Below are positions 17,558-26,735 of a stretch of 64,000 nucleotides of DNA, in pieces. A program made the translations under genes and the position numbers. The DNA is from Agathobacter sp. (GTDB lineage: Bacteria; Bacillota; Clostridia; Lachnospirales; Lachnospiraceae), in assembly GCA_022769125.1 (NCBI GenBank), contig JALEKN010000005.1, positions 47,520 through 111,519 on the forward strand, in the 5' to 3' direction. Position 1 is the stretch's first letter; each line of letters opens with the position of its first letter. The notes below the pieces were generated by a model that ran no database searches, was not told where the DNA came from, and saw nothing but the letters and a program-made list of their open reading frames with translations.

Positions 17558-18799
17558 TTATCTCTTGGAGTTCTTAAGGAAATCCGGGATATTAATCTCA
17601 ATCGGCTTAACGGTGCTTTCCGGCTGGCGCGGTCTCTGGATGCCGCTAAGTGGTGCGGTTGGTGCCTGTGTTGGCATCGCAGCGCGGTTTGCACCTACGG
17701 TAGAGGTATGTAACCCATTGGTCGTAGCTGTTGCCGGACGATTGATTCCTCCAACACCTGCAGCCGGACGATTAGCAGACTGCTGTGCCTGATAATACTT
17801 CATCTGGTTAGATACGGAAGCTGCTGTTGCACCTGCCGGCTTTGCTCCTACATCTTCAAGACCTGTTGCGATAACTGTGATTGTTGCTTCGTCGGTCATG
17901 GATTCGTCATACTTCGCACCGAAGATGATGTTTGCCTCATCTCCTGCAAGATCCTGAACGTAACTTGCCGCATCGTTTGCATCCATAAGGGAGATATCTC
18001 CGGAAATATTGATGATAACGTGGGTTGCTCCGTTGATGGTTGTCTCAAGAAGCGGAGATGCAACTGCAAGCTTAACTGCCTCGATTGCCTTCTCATCGCC
18101 CTTGGCACTACCGATACCGATATGAGCCATACCCTTGTCCTTCATAACGGTCTGAACGTCTGCGAAGTCAAGGTTGATAAGAGCAGGAAGATTGATCAGG
18201 TCGGTAATTCCCTGAACTGCCTGCTGTAATACCTCGTCTGCCTTCTTGAGGGCATCCGGCATGGTTGTCCTGCGATCAACGATCTCTAACAGCTTATCAT
18301 TTGGAATAACGATAAGAGTATCTACATTCTCTTTCAGGCGGTCAATACCGGAAATGGCATTGATCATACGCTGCTTTGCCTCAAATTTAAATGGCTTTGT
18401 CACAACACCGACGGTAAGGATTCCCTGATCCTTTGCGATCTTAGCGACAACCGGTGCTGCACCAGTACCGGTACCGCCACCCATACCACAGGTAACAAAT
18501 ACCATGTCTGCACCCTTAACAGCTGCGGAAAGCTCCTCTGCACTCTCCTCCGCTGCCTTTGCTCCGATCTCAGGCTGCGCCCCTGCTCCAAGTCCCTTTG
18601 TCAGCTTCTCACCAATCTGAATCAGTGTAGGAGCCTTGCACAACTGTAATGCCTGCTTATCTGTATTAATACCAATGAACTCTACTCCACCGATATTCTC
18701 ATCAATCATTCGATTTACTGCATTATTACCAGCACCACCAACTCCGATAACAATAATTTTGGCACTAGCTTCCGCCTCTGTTGTTCTAATTTCCAGCAC
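17558..18799 (-). CDS. ftsZ: Cell division protein FtsZ
   Basis: FtsZ is the tubulin-like GTPase that forms the division ring. It shows [15 protein letters not shown] at the N terminus, the tubulin signature [27 protein letters not shown] in the T7 loop, and a C-terminal linker (about 325-395) rich in Ala, Gln and Pro ending in the binding peptide [15 protein letters not shown] set the start at GTG 18799 ([10 protein letters not shown]), 8 bases after GAGGAGG; the frame also opens at GTG 18823 but has no ribosome site there. The length is 413 residues. It closes the division cluster and is separated from ftsQ by about 200 bp. Confidence 0.96.
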   Translation of the reverse strand: MLEIRTTEAEASAKIIVIGVGGAGNNAVNRMIDENIGGVEFIGINTDKQALQLCKAPTLIQIGEKLTKGLGAGAQPEIGAKAAEESAEELSAAVKGADMVFVTCGMGGGTGTGAAPVVAKIAKDQGILTVGVVTKPFKFEAKQRMINAISGIDRLKENVDTLIVIPNDKLLEIVDRRTTMPDALKKADEVLQQAVQGITDLINLPALINLDFADVQTVMKDKGMAHIGIGSAKGDEKAIEAVKLAVASPLLETTINGATHVIINISGDISLMDANDAASYVQDLAGDEANIIFGAKYDESMTDEATITVIATGLEDVGAKPAGATAASVSNQMKYYQAQQSANRPAAGVGGINRPATATTNGLHTSTVGANRAAMPTQAPTAPLSGIQRPRQPESTVKPIEINIPDFLKNSKR

Positions 18800-18997
18800 G
18801 GGCTCTTCCTCCTCTTTTTCCACACAAATATTTATTCCATCTTTTTAGTCCCATTGAAAAGGGCATAAAAAGGCTTATTTTTAATCATATAGATTATAAT
18901 ATAGTTTTTCTGTCAAATAATCAACACAAATTTATCATTTTTTCGAATTTTAAAGTGATTCATTGCCATTCCTCGTCAATCCTGCATACAGCAGCAT

Positions 18998-19744
18998 CTA
19001 TTCATCCTTATCAAAAATGATATTGGTATTTTCCTCCGTCCAATTTTCCAGATGAAGCACACCGCTCTCTCCTGAAAGTTGTGGAAGAATCTTGCCAATC
19101 CGTTCCACCTTCTGGGTCAAAAGTTCGGTTGATCCCATCTGAACCCAGATGTTGCCATACACCAGGATCGGTGAGTCTTCCCTTCCATATAGAATACTAT
19201 CCGGAATCAGTTCCTTGCGCTTTAGCGCCTGCGTTAATGTCAGAAGCTCCTTTGTGATATTTTTTGCGATTGGAAGTTGTTCATACAGTACAACTCCGTC
19301 ACAGGACAGTCCCTCCACGCGAGGAATGCCATCAATGATATCACTTGACATTTCCACCACAAAACCATCCTTATCAAAATAGGCATTCTGCCCGGCTTCT
19401 TCCACATAAAGGTATCCCACAATTCCCTTTTCATATACCGTTACATGGAGCGTGTGTGGGTTTTTTAAACTAACATCCATCGTATCAATGAATGGTACAT
19501 TCTGCACTTTTTTAATGCGGTACTTCAAAAAGACATACAGCGAATTCCATGAATACTTATCATTTAAGATTGTGCTCGAGATCATAGAATCCTCATACAG
19601 TTCATTGCCCTCAATCTGCACGTTTTCCACTGTAAAAACCTTAATGACCACGAGTGCCGCAACTGCCAGCACAAGCAGAAACACCAAAAAGCCGATCAGT
19701 TTTTTCTTTCTGCGTCTTTTCCGTTTACGTTCTTCCTTTATCAT
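18998..19744 (-). CDS. ftsQ: Cell division protein FtsQ/DivIB
   Basis: This bitopic divisome protein links FtsL/FtsB-type partners to the septal synthase. From ATG 19744 it has 248 residues: a very basic cytosolic N terminus (MIKEERKRKRRRKKKLIGFL), one membrane segment, and a POTRA domain starting FTVENVQIEGNELYEDS. A beta domain follows (IDTMDVSLKNPHTLHVTVYE and FDKDGFVVEMSSDI). The start immediately follows the ftsW stop with 2 bp between. A longer open frame into ftsW is present but has no ribosome site. Confidence 0.9.
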   Translation of the reverse strand: MIKEERKRKRRRKKKLIGFLVFLLVLAVAALVVIKVFTVENVQIEGNELYEDSMISSTILNDKYSWNSLYVFLKYRIKKVQNVPFIDTMDVSLKNPHTLHVTVYEKGIVGYLYVEEAGQNAYFDKDGFVVEMSSDIIDGIPRVEGLSCDGVVLYEQLPIAKNITKELLTLTQALKRKELIPDSILYGREDSPILVYGNIWVQMGSTELLTQKVERIGKILPQLSGESGVLHLENWTEENTNIIFDKDE

Positions 19745-19746
19745 AG

Positions 19747-20874
19747 CTATTCTTCCATTGTCTCCAGTCGAATTCCCCTCGATACACCAAGTACAAGCCC
19801 CATTTCCGACATCAGGAACACGACAGACGTTCCTCCGTAACTGATAAATGGCAGAGTTACACCTGTATTTGGAATCGTATTTGTTACAACCGCAATATTT
19901 AAGATAACCTGAATCGCAATATGCGACATGACACCGGTTACCAAAAGTGAGCCAAACAAATCGCGTGCATTGTTCGCAATCACCATCATGCGCCACAGCA
20001 AAAGTATGTACAGAAGAATTACACAGATTGCTCCAAAAAGCCCCAACTCCTCGCAGATGATTGTAAAGATCATATCATTCATGGACTCCGGCACGTTTCC
20101 GAGTTTCTGCAGGCTTGCCCCAAGGCCTTTTCCAAAAAGCTTTCCTGACCCAATTGCATAAAGTCCCTGCATTGTCTGGTAACCCTTATCTCCCGCTGTC
20201 TCCGGATGCAGCCATGCCTCGATTCGCCCGCCTCGGTAAGTTGCCAGTGAAATAAACAATACAACGAACGCCACACCACCAGCAGCGATTCCGAAGAACG
20301 GTTTGTATTTCGGGCTCGCAACAAACAACATGCAGACTGCGATCCCCACGACAATGATCGCGGTACTTAGGTTAGAGTATGCTATTACACCACAGATTGG
20401 AATCAGCATGACAAGCACTTTCAGCAGATTCTTTGTCTTGTTCATCTGCTTCGGGATCCGATCAATTACCATCGCTAGAAAGATAATGATGGCAAGCTTG
20501 GCAAACTCCGATGGCTGGAACTGGATCGGTCCAATCTTGATCCAGCGCGTGGAATTGTTTCGCTCAACCCCAAGTCCGGGAATAAATACCGCAAAACATA
20601 GCAGAAAAGACATCAGATAGATCAGTATTCCAAACTTTTTCCAGACACGATAATCCACCGCAATAAAGAAAATCATCGGCACAAGTCCAAGTACAAATGC
20701 TTTTATCTGCGTCCTCAGATAATACGCACTATCACCAAATTTGTTGGTTGCCGTATATGAACTGGAGCTGTAAAGCATTACCAGTCCAAATCCGATCAAA
20801 ACGATCAGAATAAACAGCATATTGTAATCAAAATACGAAGCAGCTCTCTTTCTCTGCGTCTTCTGCTTTGCCAT
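19747..20874 (-). CDS. ftsW: Septal peptidoglycan polymerase FtsW (SEDS family)
   Basis: SEDS glycosyltransferase that polymerises lipid II at the septum with a class B PBP. The 375-residue protein has ten predicted membrane segments and the family motifs GVERNNSTRWIKIGPIQFQP, YGALASKLGN-type loop GLGASLQKLGNVPESMNDMI, FTIICEELGLFGAI and GVTLPFISYGGTSVV. An AGAGGAG site lies before ATG 20874, 2 bp after murD. It could equally be the sporulation version SpoVE, since Clostridia often carry a single gene in this place. The pair spoVD plus this gene would suit cortex synthesis. Confidence 0.93.
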   Translation of the reverse strand: MAKQKTQRKRAASYFDYNMLFILIVLIGFGLVMLYSSSSYTATNKFGDSAYYLRTQIKAFVLGLVPMIFFIAVDYRVWKKFGILIYLMSFLLCFAVFIPGLGVERNNSTRWIKIGPIQFQPSEFAKLAIIIFLAMVIDRIPKQMNKTKNLLKVLVMLIPICGVIAYSNLSTAIIVVGIAVCMLFVASPKYKPFFGIAAGGVAFVVLFISLATYRGGRIEAWLHPETAGDKGYQTMQGLYAIGSGKLFGKGLGASLQKLGNVPESMNDMIFTIICEELGLFGAICVILLYILLLWRMMVIANNARDLFGSLLVTGVMSHIAIQVILNIAVVTNTIPNTGVTLPFISYGGTSVVFLMSEMGLVLGVSRGIRLETMEE

Positions 20875-20876
20875 AT

Positions 20877-22238
20877 CTACTCCTCTAAGCTTCGAACAAT
20901 TTCTTTAAAGATTCTTCCTCTTTCCTCATAGTTGGCAAACATTCCCCAGCTTGCACACGCCGGTGACAAAAGCACGGCATCGCCGCTTTGTGCCTGCTCA
21001 TAGCAAAACCGGATTGCCTCCTCAAAGGTGTCAAACAGAACAACATCCGTAAAGCCGTGCCTGTATGCGCACTGCTTGATTTTTTCCGCGGTCTGACCAA
21101 TCAGTACAAGCTTTTTGACTTTGCCGTCAAACGCCTCTATCCACTCATCATACTCGGACTGCTTATCGTAGCCGCCCCCGATCAGATAAGTCGGGCGGTT
21201 CATTGCACGGATACCCTGGATTGCAGCATCCGGGTTCGTTCCCTTGGAATCATTGTAAAACTTAACACCACGCTTCTCCGTGACATACTCGATTCTATGC
21301 TCCACCGCCGTAAACTGCTTTAAGACCGTCACGATCTTCTCCAACGGAACTCCGTAGCTTACCGCCATCGCGCATGCGGCCATAACATTCTCATAGTTGT
21401 GCCTGCCTAAAAGCTGTAACTCATCCACCGCAATCACATGCGTCTTTTGTCCATCATGTGCGTAGTAAATATTGTCATTTTCCAGATAGAACCCTTCTTG
21501 CAGCACGTGCTTGCTACTGAAAAATACCACCTGTGCCGGACATTCGTCCGCAAAGCGCCGCAGTTCTTCATCCTCGTAATTGAGGACGCACGTATCCTCC
21601 CTAGTCTGGTTCCTCGTGATGCTCTCTTTTGTCTTAATGTAACATTCCATCGTGTGATGACGATTCAGATGATCCGGTGTAATATTTAAGATTGCAGAAA
21701 CCTTTGGCGCAAATGCATGAATTGTTTCAAGCTGGAAGCTTGAGATTTCTGCCACTGTTACCGTCTCGTCCGTGGTATCGGCAGCGACTGATGTATATGG
21801 GATGCCGATGTTGCCTACGATCTTCACATCGGAATACGCGCTCTTCATGATCGCACCTGTAAGTGCTGTTGTAGTGGTCTTACCGTTCGTTCCTGTGATA
21901 GCGATGACATCACCCTTGCCAAAATAATATGCCAGCTCAATCTCTCCCCAGATTGCAATGCCTTTGTCGCGCATCTCATTTACCATCGGAAGATCCGTCG
22001 GCACACCAGGACTTAACACCGCTACCGCAAATCCATCCATCTCTGCCTCGGTCAGCTCACCGAGAATAAGCGGAACCTCCCGCAATGCCGGACTCTTTTC
22101 GTATAATTTTGCTGTGTCAAGCTCTTTATTGCCGTCAAAGATCGTAACCTCTGCGCCCTTTTTCAATAAAAGCTCTGCCGCTGCGATCCCGCTGATCCCG
22201 GTTCCGACAACCAATACCCTTTGTTCTTCGATCTTCAT
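20877..22238 (-). CDS. murD: UDP-N-acetylmuramoylalanine--D-glutamate ligase
   Basis: MurD adds D-Glu to UDP-MurNAc-L-Ala in the cytosol. The 453-residue protein has the N-terminal Rossmann domain (VLVVGTGISGIAAAELLLKK), the ATP loop ITGTNGKTTTTALTG, NITPDHLNRHHTMECYIKTK, and the C-terminal ligase domain with HRIEYVTEKRGVKFYNDSKG and LLSPACASWGMFANYEERG, a characteristic MurD ending. AGGAGGCGTAAG precedes ATG 22238. It lies directly between spoVD and ftsW; the mraY gene often found just before it is absent. Confidence 0.96.
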   Translation of the reverse strand: MKIEEQRVLVVGTGISGIAAAELLLKKGAEVTIFDGNKELDTAKLYEKSPALREVPLILGELTEAEMDGFAVAVLSPGVPTDLPMVNEMRDKGIAIWGEIELAYYFGKGDVIAITGTNGKTTTTALTGAIMKSAYSDVKIVGNIGIPYTSVAADTTDETVTVAEISSFQLETIHAFAPKVSAILNITPDHLNRHHTMECYIKTKESITRNQTREDTCVLNYEDEELRRFADECPAQVVFFSSKHVLQEGFYLENDNIYYAHDGQKTHVIAVDELQLLGRHNYENVMAACAMAVSYGVPLEKIVTVLKQFTAVEHRIEYVTEKRGVKFYNDSKGTNPDAAIQGIRAMNRPTYLIGGGYDKQSEYDEWIEAFDGKVKKLVLIGQTAEKIKQCAYRHGFTDVVLFDTFEEAIRFCYEQAQSGDAVLLSPACASWGMFANYEERGRIFKEIVRSLEE

Positions 22239-22300
22239 TCTTACGCCTCCTAAGCTCCTGTCCCATTATCAATAGTGTTAGTATACGTTATTTCTTTTTT

Positions 22301-24013
22301 TTATTCAAGGTAAGGCAGGATGTTTTCAAAGATTTCCCGCGCCACCGGTGCCGCGATCGTGCCTCCGTAGTAGATTCCGGACGGGTTGCGGATGATCACC
22401 ATGACAAGTACATTCGGCTCTCCCGCCGGGGCAAAGCCCACAAACGAAGCGATATACTTGTGATCCGAACGCGGAAGTGTCTGTGAGGTCGCCGTCTTGC
22501 CACCGATCTCGTAGCCCTCGATGTAAGCCTTTTTTCCGCCGCCCTCCTCCACAACATACTGAAGCAGCGTGCGTATCGTAAGGGAGGTTTCCTCGCTGCA
22601 GATCATCTTGCCCGCCTCGTAGGAAAATACCTCCTTCGTGCTGCCATCCGTGCTTGATACCGCCTTGCCAAAATGCGGTGTTACCCGGTGCCCTCCGTTG
22701 ATCAGTGAGGAGACAGTCGTTGCCATCTGGATCGGTGTGATCTGGAACGACTGCCCAAACGACATTGTTGCAAGCTCCACCTGACCGATTGCATCCAGCG
22801 AATGCATGATCGTGGCTGCCTCACCCGGCAGATCAATCCCGGTTTTGGAAAAAAGGCCGAACTGCTTCATATAATTATAATAACGCTCCGCGCCCAGCCG
22901 AAGTCCTAATGTAATAAAGACCGGGTTACAGGAATTTCCAAGCGCCTGCTTAAAATCCTCCGAGCCGTGTCCTACCGTCTTGTGACACCGGATTCTCCGA
23001 TCCTCCACCACGATGTAGCCCGGACAGTAGAAATGTTCATCCAAAGATACTAGTTTTTCCTCCAAAGATGCTGCCGTTGTCACCGTCTTAAAAATTGATC
23101 CCGGCTCATAGGTATCGCTGACACACCAATTTCGCCACATCTGGTTTTGATACTTATTCTCCTCTGCCGTCCCCGCGTACATTTTGTAATCCTCAATCAG
23201 CGTAAATGGTTCATTCAGATCATATTCCGGATAATCTACCATCGCATAGATTTCACCATTCTGCGGATTCATGACAATAATTTCCACACCATCAGCATTC
23301 TTTTGCATATATGCCTTTTGCGCTGCCTGCATGCAGTACATCTGGATGTTGTAATCCAATGTCGTTACCAGATCATTTCCGTTTTTCGGTTCGATCCGCT
23401 CTTCCACCGCGTTCTTTACCTCAATGCCACGAGCGTCCGTGTATGTCAGAATCGTGCCATTTTCTCCTTGCAGATAACTGTCGTAGGTTACCTCAAGTCC
23501 AAGAATGCCCTGATTGTCACCACCGGTAAATCCAAGCACTTTGGAAGCCAGCGTTCCGTATGGATAAGTTCGTTTGTAATCCTCGTCCACCTTTACCCCG
23601 GAATACCCATAAGCCAGTATCCGATCTCCTGTCTCCTTATCCACATTGCTTGCAATACGCTCAATGGAGCTGTATTTTTCCACGCGTTTTCGCACACGTT
23701 CCTCAGAAAGGCCGAGTTCTTCCACAAGCATCGCAATAACTGCCTCCGGATCTTTGATCTGATTGTGGATCACAGAAATCGTACACACGGATCGATTGGA
23801 TGCAAGTACCACACCATTTCTGTCAAGTATCCTGCCTCTCGCTGCCTTGATGCTCCGCTCTCTCTGCTGCAGATCCGTAGCAAGTGTGCTGTAATACTCC
23901 GAACGGAAAACCATCAGGTAGACCAGACGTCCACACAGACCGATCGCACAGAAAAAGATCACCATAAACATGACATACCGCTTTTTCCGGTAACGGGTCA
24001 GATTTCGCTCCAT
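22301..24013 (-). CDS. spoVD: SpoVD-like class B penicillin-binding protein
   Basis: Transpeptidase likely to act in spore cortex synthesis. It has a short cytosolic tail, one membrane anchor (YVMFMVIFFCAIGLCGRLVYL), a dimerisation domain (RGRILDRNGVVLASNRSV) and a transpeptidase domain with TYEPGSIFKTVT (SxxK), NSCNPVF (SxN), and EIGGKTATSQTLPRS. The third motif is KTA rather than the usual KTG. The length is 570 residues without PASTA domains. The ribosome site GAGG (24021-24024) is 7 bases before ATG 24013 and lies in the 3' arm of a strong hairpin. Naming follows position and similarity; vegetative use is also possible. Confidence 0.85.
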   Translation of the reverse strand: MERNLTRYRKKRYVMFMVIFFCAIGLCGRLVYLMVFRSEYYSTLATDLQQRERSIKAARGRILDRNGVVLASNRSVCTISVIHNQIKDPEAVIAMLVEELGLSEERVRKRVEKYSSIERIASNVDKETGDRILAYGYSGVKVDEDYKRTYPYGTLASKVLGFTGGDNQGILGLEVTYDSYLQGENGTILTYTDARGIEVKNAVEERIEPKNGNDLVTTLDYNIQMYCMQAAQKAYMQKNADGVEIIVMNPQNGEIYAMVDYPEYDLNEPFTLIEDYKMYAGTAEENKYQNQMWRNWCVSDTYEPGSIFKTVTTAASLEEKLVSLDEHFYCPGYIVVEDRRIRCHKTVGHGSEDFKQALGNSCNPVFITLGLRLGAERYYNYMKQFGLFSKTGIDLPGEAATIMHSLDAIGQVELATMSFGQSFQITPIQMATTVSSLINGGHRVTPHFGKAVSSTDGSTKEVFSYEAGKMICSEETSLTIRTLLQYVVEEGGGKKAYIEGYEIGGKTATSQTLPRSDHKYIASFVGFAPAGEPNVLVMVIIRNPSGIYYGGTIAAPVAREIFENILPYLE

Positions 24014-24018
24014 ACAAA

Positions 24019-24076
24019 AACCTCATAACCACCAGTTAAAGTGTTGCTATCATTCTATGTTGGCAGTTATGAGGTT
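24019..24076 (-). promoter_or_regulatory. Hairpin enclosing the spoVD ribosome site
   Basis: A perfect 11-bp stem, AACCTCATAAC with GTTATGAGGTT, spans a 36-base loop. Its 3' arm holds the GAGG ribosome site of spoVD and is followed by TTTTTG. On read-through mRNA from the upstream PBP gene it could hide the ribosome site and/or act as a terminator. Confidence 0.7.
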
Positions 24077-24080
24077 ATTC
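24052..24080 (-). promoter_or_regulatory. Candidate SigE promoter of spoVD
   Basis: GAATAAC (24074-24080) and CATAGAAT (24052-24059) are 14 bp apart, close to the SigE pattern with one mismatch in each box. The predicted start (about 24045) lies inside the hairpin loop, so SigE transcripts would lack the 5' arm and leave the ribosome site free. Inference from sequence only. Confidence 0.5.
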
Positions 24081-24096
24081 TCTTATGCTTTTCTCT

Positions 24097-26220
24097 TTAG
24101 TTCTGCGGATTGCTCTCCGGGGTATCATCCCCTGCGGCGTCCTGTCCGCTTTCTCCTGCGGTATCTGTATTGTCCGAGTCCGCATTATCACCGGAATCCG
24201 TTCCATCATCTGTTGTATCACCGGTGTTATCCTCCGGTACATCAGTTTCCTCACCGGATGCAAAAATATCTCCCTCGCCGACACTTTCATCAACCGGAGT
24301 CTCAAACACATCAGTTCCTGTGATGGTAAGATTTTCATTGATTCCCGTCAGTTCCTCGTCCGGATAGATATTCATATAAGGAAGAACTTCCTTTAGGATC
24401 TCTCTGACGATATTTTGTGCATAGCTGCTATGAGCTTCATCCTCAACATTTGGTTCGTCAACAATGCAGTAAATAACAAGCTGTGGATCTTCTGCCGGCA
24501 CACATCCGATAAAAGAAACAAGATAACTTCCCTTTTTTCGCTGGTGTGTCTCATTATCGTATTTCTGCGCCGTACCGGTCTTTCCACCCATGGAATAACC
24601 ATCCACTTTGGCTGTTTTACCACTTCCGGAACTTACTACATTTTGCAGATACTGTTTTAAAGTATCTGACGTTTTTTCTGATACGGTCTGCTTTACCACA
24701 CTATTATCCGTTTTGGATATCGTGTTGCCCTTGCTGTCTGTCACCTTAGTAACCACGTGTGGCTGATAATACGTCCCGCCGTTGACGAGAGAGCTGAATG
24801 CGCTTGCCATCTCGATCATCGTGCAGTTGTAGTTCTGTCCGAAGCTGTTGGTTGCAAGGTCGATCTTCGTAATATTATCTAATGTATACACAAGCCCCGA
24901 GGTATTTGCCTCGCCTGGAAGATCGATTCCGGTCTTCTGTCCAAAGCCAAAAATGGACTGATATTCCACAAAATTCTCTGGTCCGATCAGATAGGACATC
25001 TGCATGAGGGCATCATTGCAGGAATCCATAAGGGCTCCCTCCAGCGTCTCCGTGCCATGTCCATATCGGTTGACACAACGAATACGGTAATCCGCGATCA
25101 GTTCATATCCGTCACACTCAAACGTCATTCCTGTATTGAGTGTTCCGGTTTCCAGGCCGCACGCTACCGTAAATGGTTTCTGTACAGATCCCGGCTCGTA
25201 GGTGGCTGTCACGCAATAATTCTGCCATACCGCATTAAGTGCTGTAAAGATATCATCGTCACTCATCGACTCCAACTGTTCATCTGTATACAATGCACTT
25301 AAGTCACGCGGCGAATTCAAGTCAAACGTCGGGTAATCCGCCATCGCAAGGATTTCTCCGTTATTCGGGTTCATGATCAGTACTGCCGTAGCTGTACTTC
25401 CGGTTCCCTCCCTTGCATTATTTGCATATGCATTGTTAAACTGCGCGATTTTCTCCTCCACGATTGACTGGATATTTGCATCAATAGAGGTGACAAGATT
25501 ATATCCGTCCTGCGCATCTACAACCGTTTTTTCAAAATCGCTGTCTGCGTTTAAGTAACCATACTCTCTTCCGTTAATGCCATTTAAAATGTCATCATAA
25601 TAATTTTCAAGTCCGGTTGTTCCGACATCGCCCGCAGATGTAAATCCTACGACAGAGCTTGCAAGTGTTCCGAGCGGATAATAACGTTGATATTCTTTTT
25701 CAAACCAGACTCCCTTGATATTCGGATTAACTTTTTTTCCCTTTTCATCTACTGCATCCTGAAGTTCGACAAATGCCTGGATTTCTTCATAAGGCAGCTT
25801 TCTTGCCAGAACATAATACCGGCTGTCCGGGTTCTCACTGACATAGAGTTTAAGTTCTGCCCTGTCCAGTTCCGGAAAGCACGCTGTCAATGCGTCAATC
25901 GTCGGATCCACATATTTTCCATCATCCCCGGAGTTTAATACGGAACAATCCAATACCACATTGTAGACTGGAACGCTTGTCGCGAACATTGTTCCGTTTC
26001 TATCCGAGATATTTCCCCGCTTGTATGGAATCGTCGTGCTGTCGTAGGATAGCATCGACAGGACCTTTTTCTCGTACTTTTCTCCCTTGTCATACTCAAT
26101 GTATGCCAGACGTCCAATCAGGAAAAACAGCGCAATAAGCAATAGTCCAAAAAGGACAAACAGCTTTTTGCGCATCGATACTGTTAATTTTGCAGTTGGT
26201 TTCTTTGTTCTTCTTGCCAC
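24097..26220 (-). CDS. pbpB: Class B penicillin-binding protein (PbpB/FtsI-like), with acidic tail
   Basis: Probable septal transpeptidase partner of FtsW. The order is basic N terminus, membrane segment (LFVLFGLLLIALFFLIGRLAYI), dimerisation domain (RGNISDRNGTMFATSVPVY), and transpeptidase with TYEPGSVQKPFTV (SxxK as SVQK), DSCNDAL (SxN) and MGGKTGTAQKYDNETH (KTG). After about residue 625 comes a 70- to 80-residue tail of Asp, Gly, Thr, Ser and Glu, very unlike the usual PASTA repeats. The start is GTG 26220, with GGAGCAGAGT upstream. It lies directly before spoVD, so two class B PBPs are in tandem. Confidence 0.9.
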   Translation of the reverse strand: MARRTKKPTAKLTVSMRKKLFVLFGLLLIALFFLIGRLAYIEYDKGEKYEKKVLSMLSYDSTTIPYKRGNISDRNGTMFATSVPVYNVVLDCSVLNSGDDGKYVDPTIDALTACFPELDRAELKLYVSENPDSRYYVLARKLPYEEIQAFVELQDAVDEKGKKVNPNIKGVWFEKEYQRYYPLGTLASSVVGFTSAGDVGTTGLENYYDDILNGINGREYGYLNADSDFEKTVVDAQDGYNLVTSIDANIQSIVEEKIAQFNNAYANNAREGTGSTATAVLIMNPNNGEILAMADYPTFDLNSPRDLSALYTDEQLESMSDDDIFTALNAVWQNYCVTATYEPGSVQKPFTVACGLETGTLNTGMTFECDGYELIADYRIRCVNRYGHGTETLEGALMDSCNDALMQMSYLIGPENFVEYQSIFGFGQKTGIDLPGEANTSGLVYTLDNITKIDLATNSFGQNYNCTMIEMASAFSSLVNGGTYYQPHVVTKVTDSKGNTISKTDNSVVKQTVSEKTSDTLKQYLQNVVSSGSGKTAKVDGYSMGGKTGTAQKYDNETHQRKKGSYLVSFIGCVPAEDPQLVIYCIVDEPNVEDEAHSSYAQNIVREILKEVLPYMNIYPDEELTGINENLTITGTDVFETPVDESVGEGDIFASGEETDVPEDNTGDTTDDGTDSGDNADSDNTDTAGESGQDAAGDDTPESNPQN

Positions 26221-26229
26221 ACTCTGCTC

Positions 26230-26709
26230 CTATTTCTCCGGAATGTCGCTGTATTGGTCCATAAAGTTATTGTTTTCTACTGAGAAATACACAATCTGGT
26301 CCTCGGTTGCATAGCTCATTCCAAGTTCATTGATTGCAACATCCTTGATATGGTTTAAATCCACAGATGTTGTGACGCTGTTGTATCTTGCATCATTGTC
26401 AGCCTTAAGATCCGCGATCTGGCTCTCAAGAGTTGCAATCTTGCGCATCTTAGCGGTGACATCTGCCTGCAGTCGCACATAAGTAAATGCGGAAAATACG
26501 CTGATTCCGACACAGAGCGTCAAAAATGCAACATAGCCCTTGCTCATGTACAATGCACGCTGTCTGTTTCTCTGTGCAGCAAGCTGTCTGCTTCTTCTGC
26601 GGTGCTGTGCCTCTCTCTGCTCCCTTGTCGGGCGCTCCAGCGGCATTCTCTGCGGTACTGCTTCCATCTTTCTTACTGCATTTCCCTCTACATAGCTTAC
26701 TCTGTTCAT
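26230..26709 (-). CDS. ftsL: FtsL-like cell division protein
   Basis: A 159-residue bitopic protein: a long Arg/Gln-rich cytosolic N terminus (about 1-50), a membrane segment (GYVAFLTLCVGISVFSAFTYV), then a coiled coil (ADVTAKMRKIATLESQIADL) and a short C-terminal part. This plan and the position between rsmH and pbpB mark it as FtsL or the related FtsB-type protein; low sequence conservation makes a finer call unsafe. It ends 9 bp before the PBP start. Confidence 0.8.
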   Translation of the reverse strand: MNRVSYVEGNAVRKMEAVPQRMPLERPTREQREAQHRRRSRQLAAQRNRQRALYMSKGYVAFLTLCVGISVFSAFTYVRLQADVTAKMRKIATLESQIADLKADNDARYNSVTTSVDLNHIKDVAINELGMSYATEDQIVYFSVENNNFMDQYSDIPEK

Positions 26710-26735
26710 AACTTATCCTCTATCCACTCAAAATA

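Noticed and set aside
23147..24028. 293-codon plus-strand frame across spoVD
   Set aside because: It is antisense to a clear PBP gene, with no start signal and a skewed Ile/His/Arg content.
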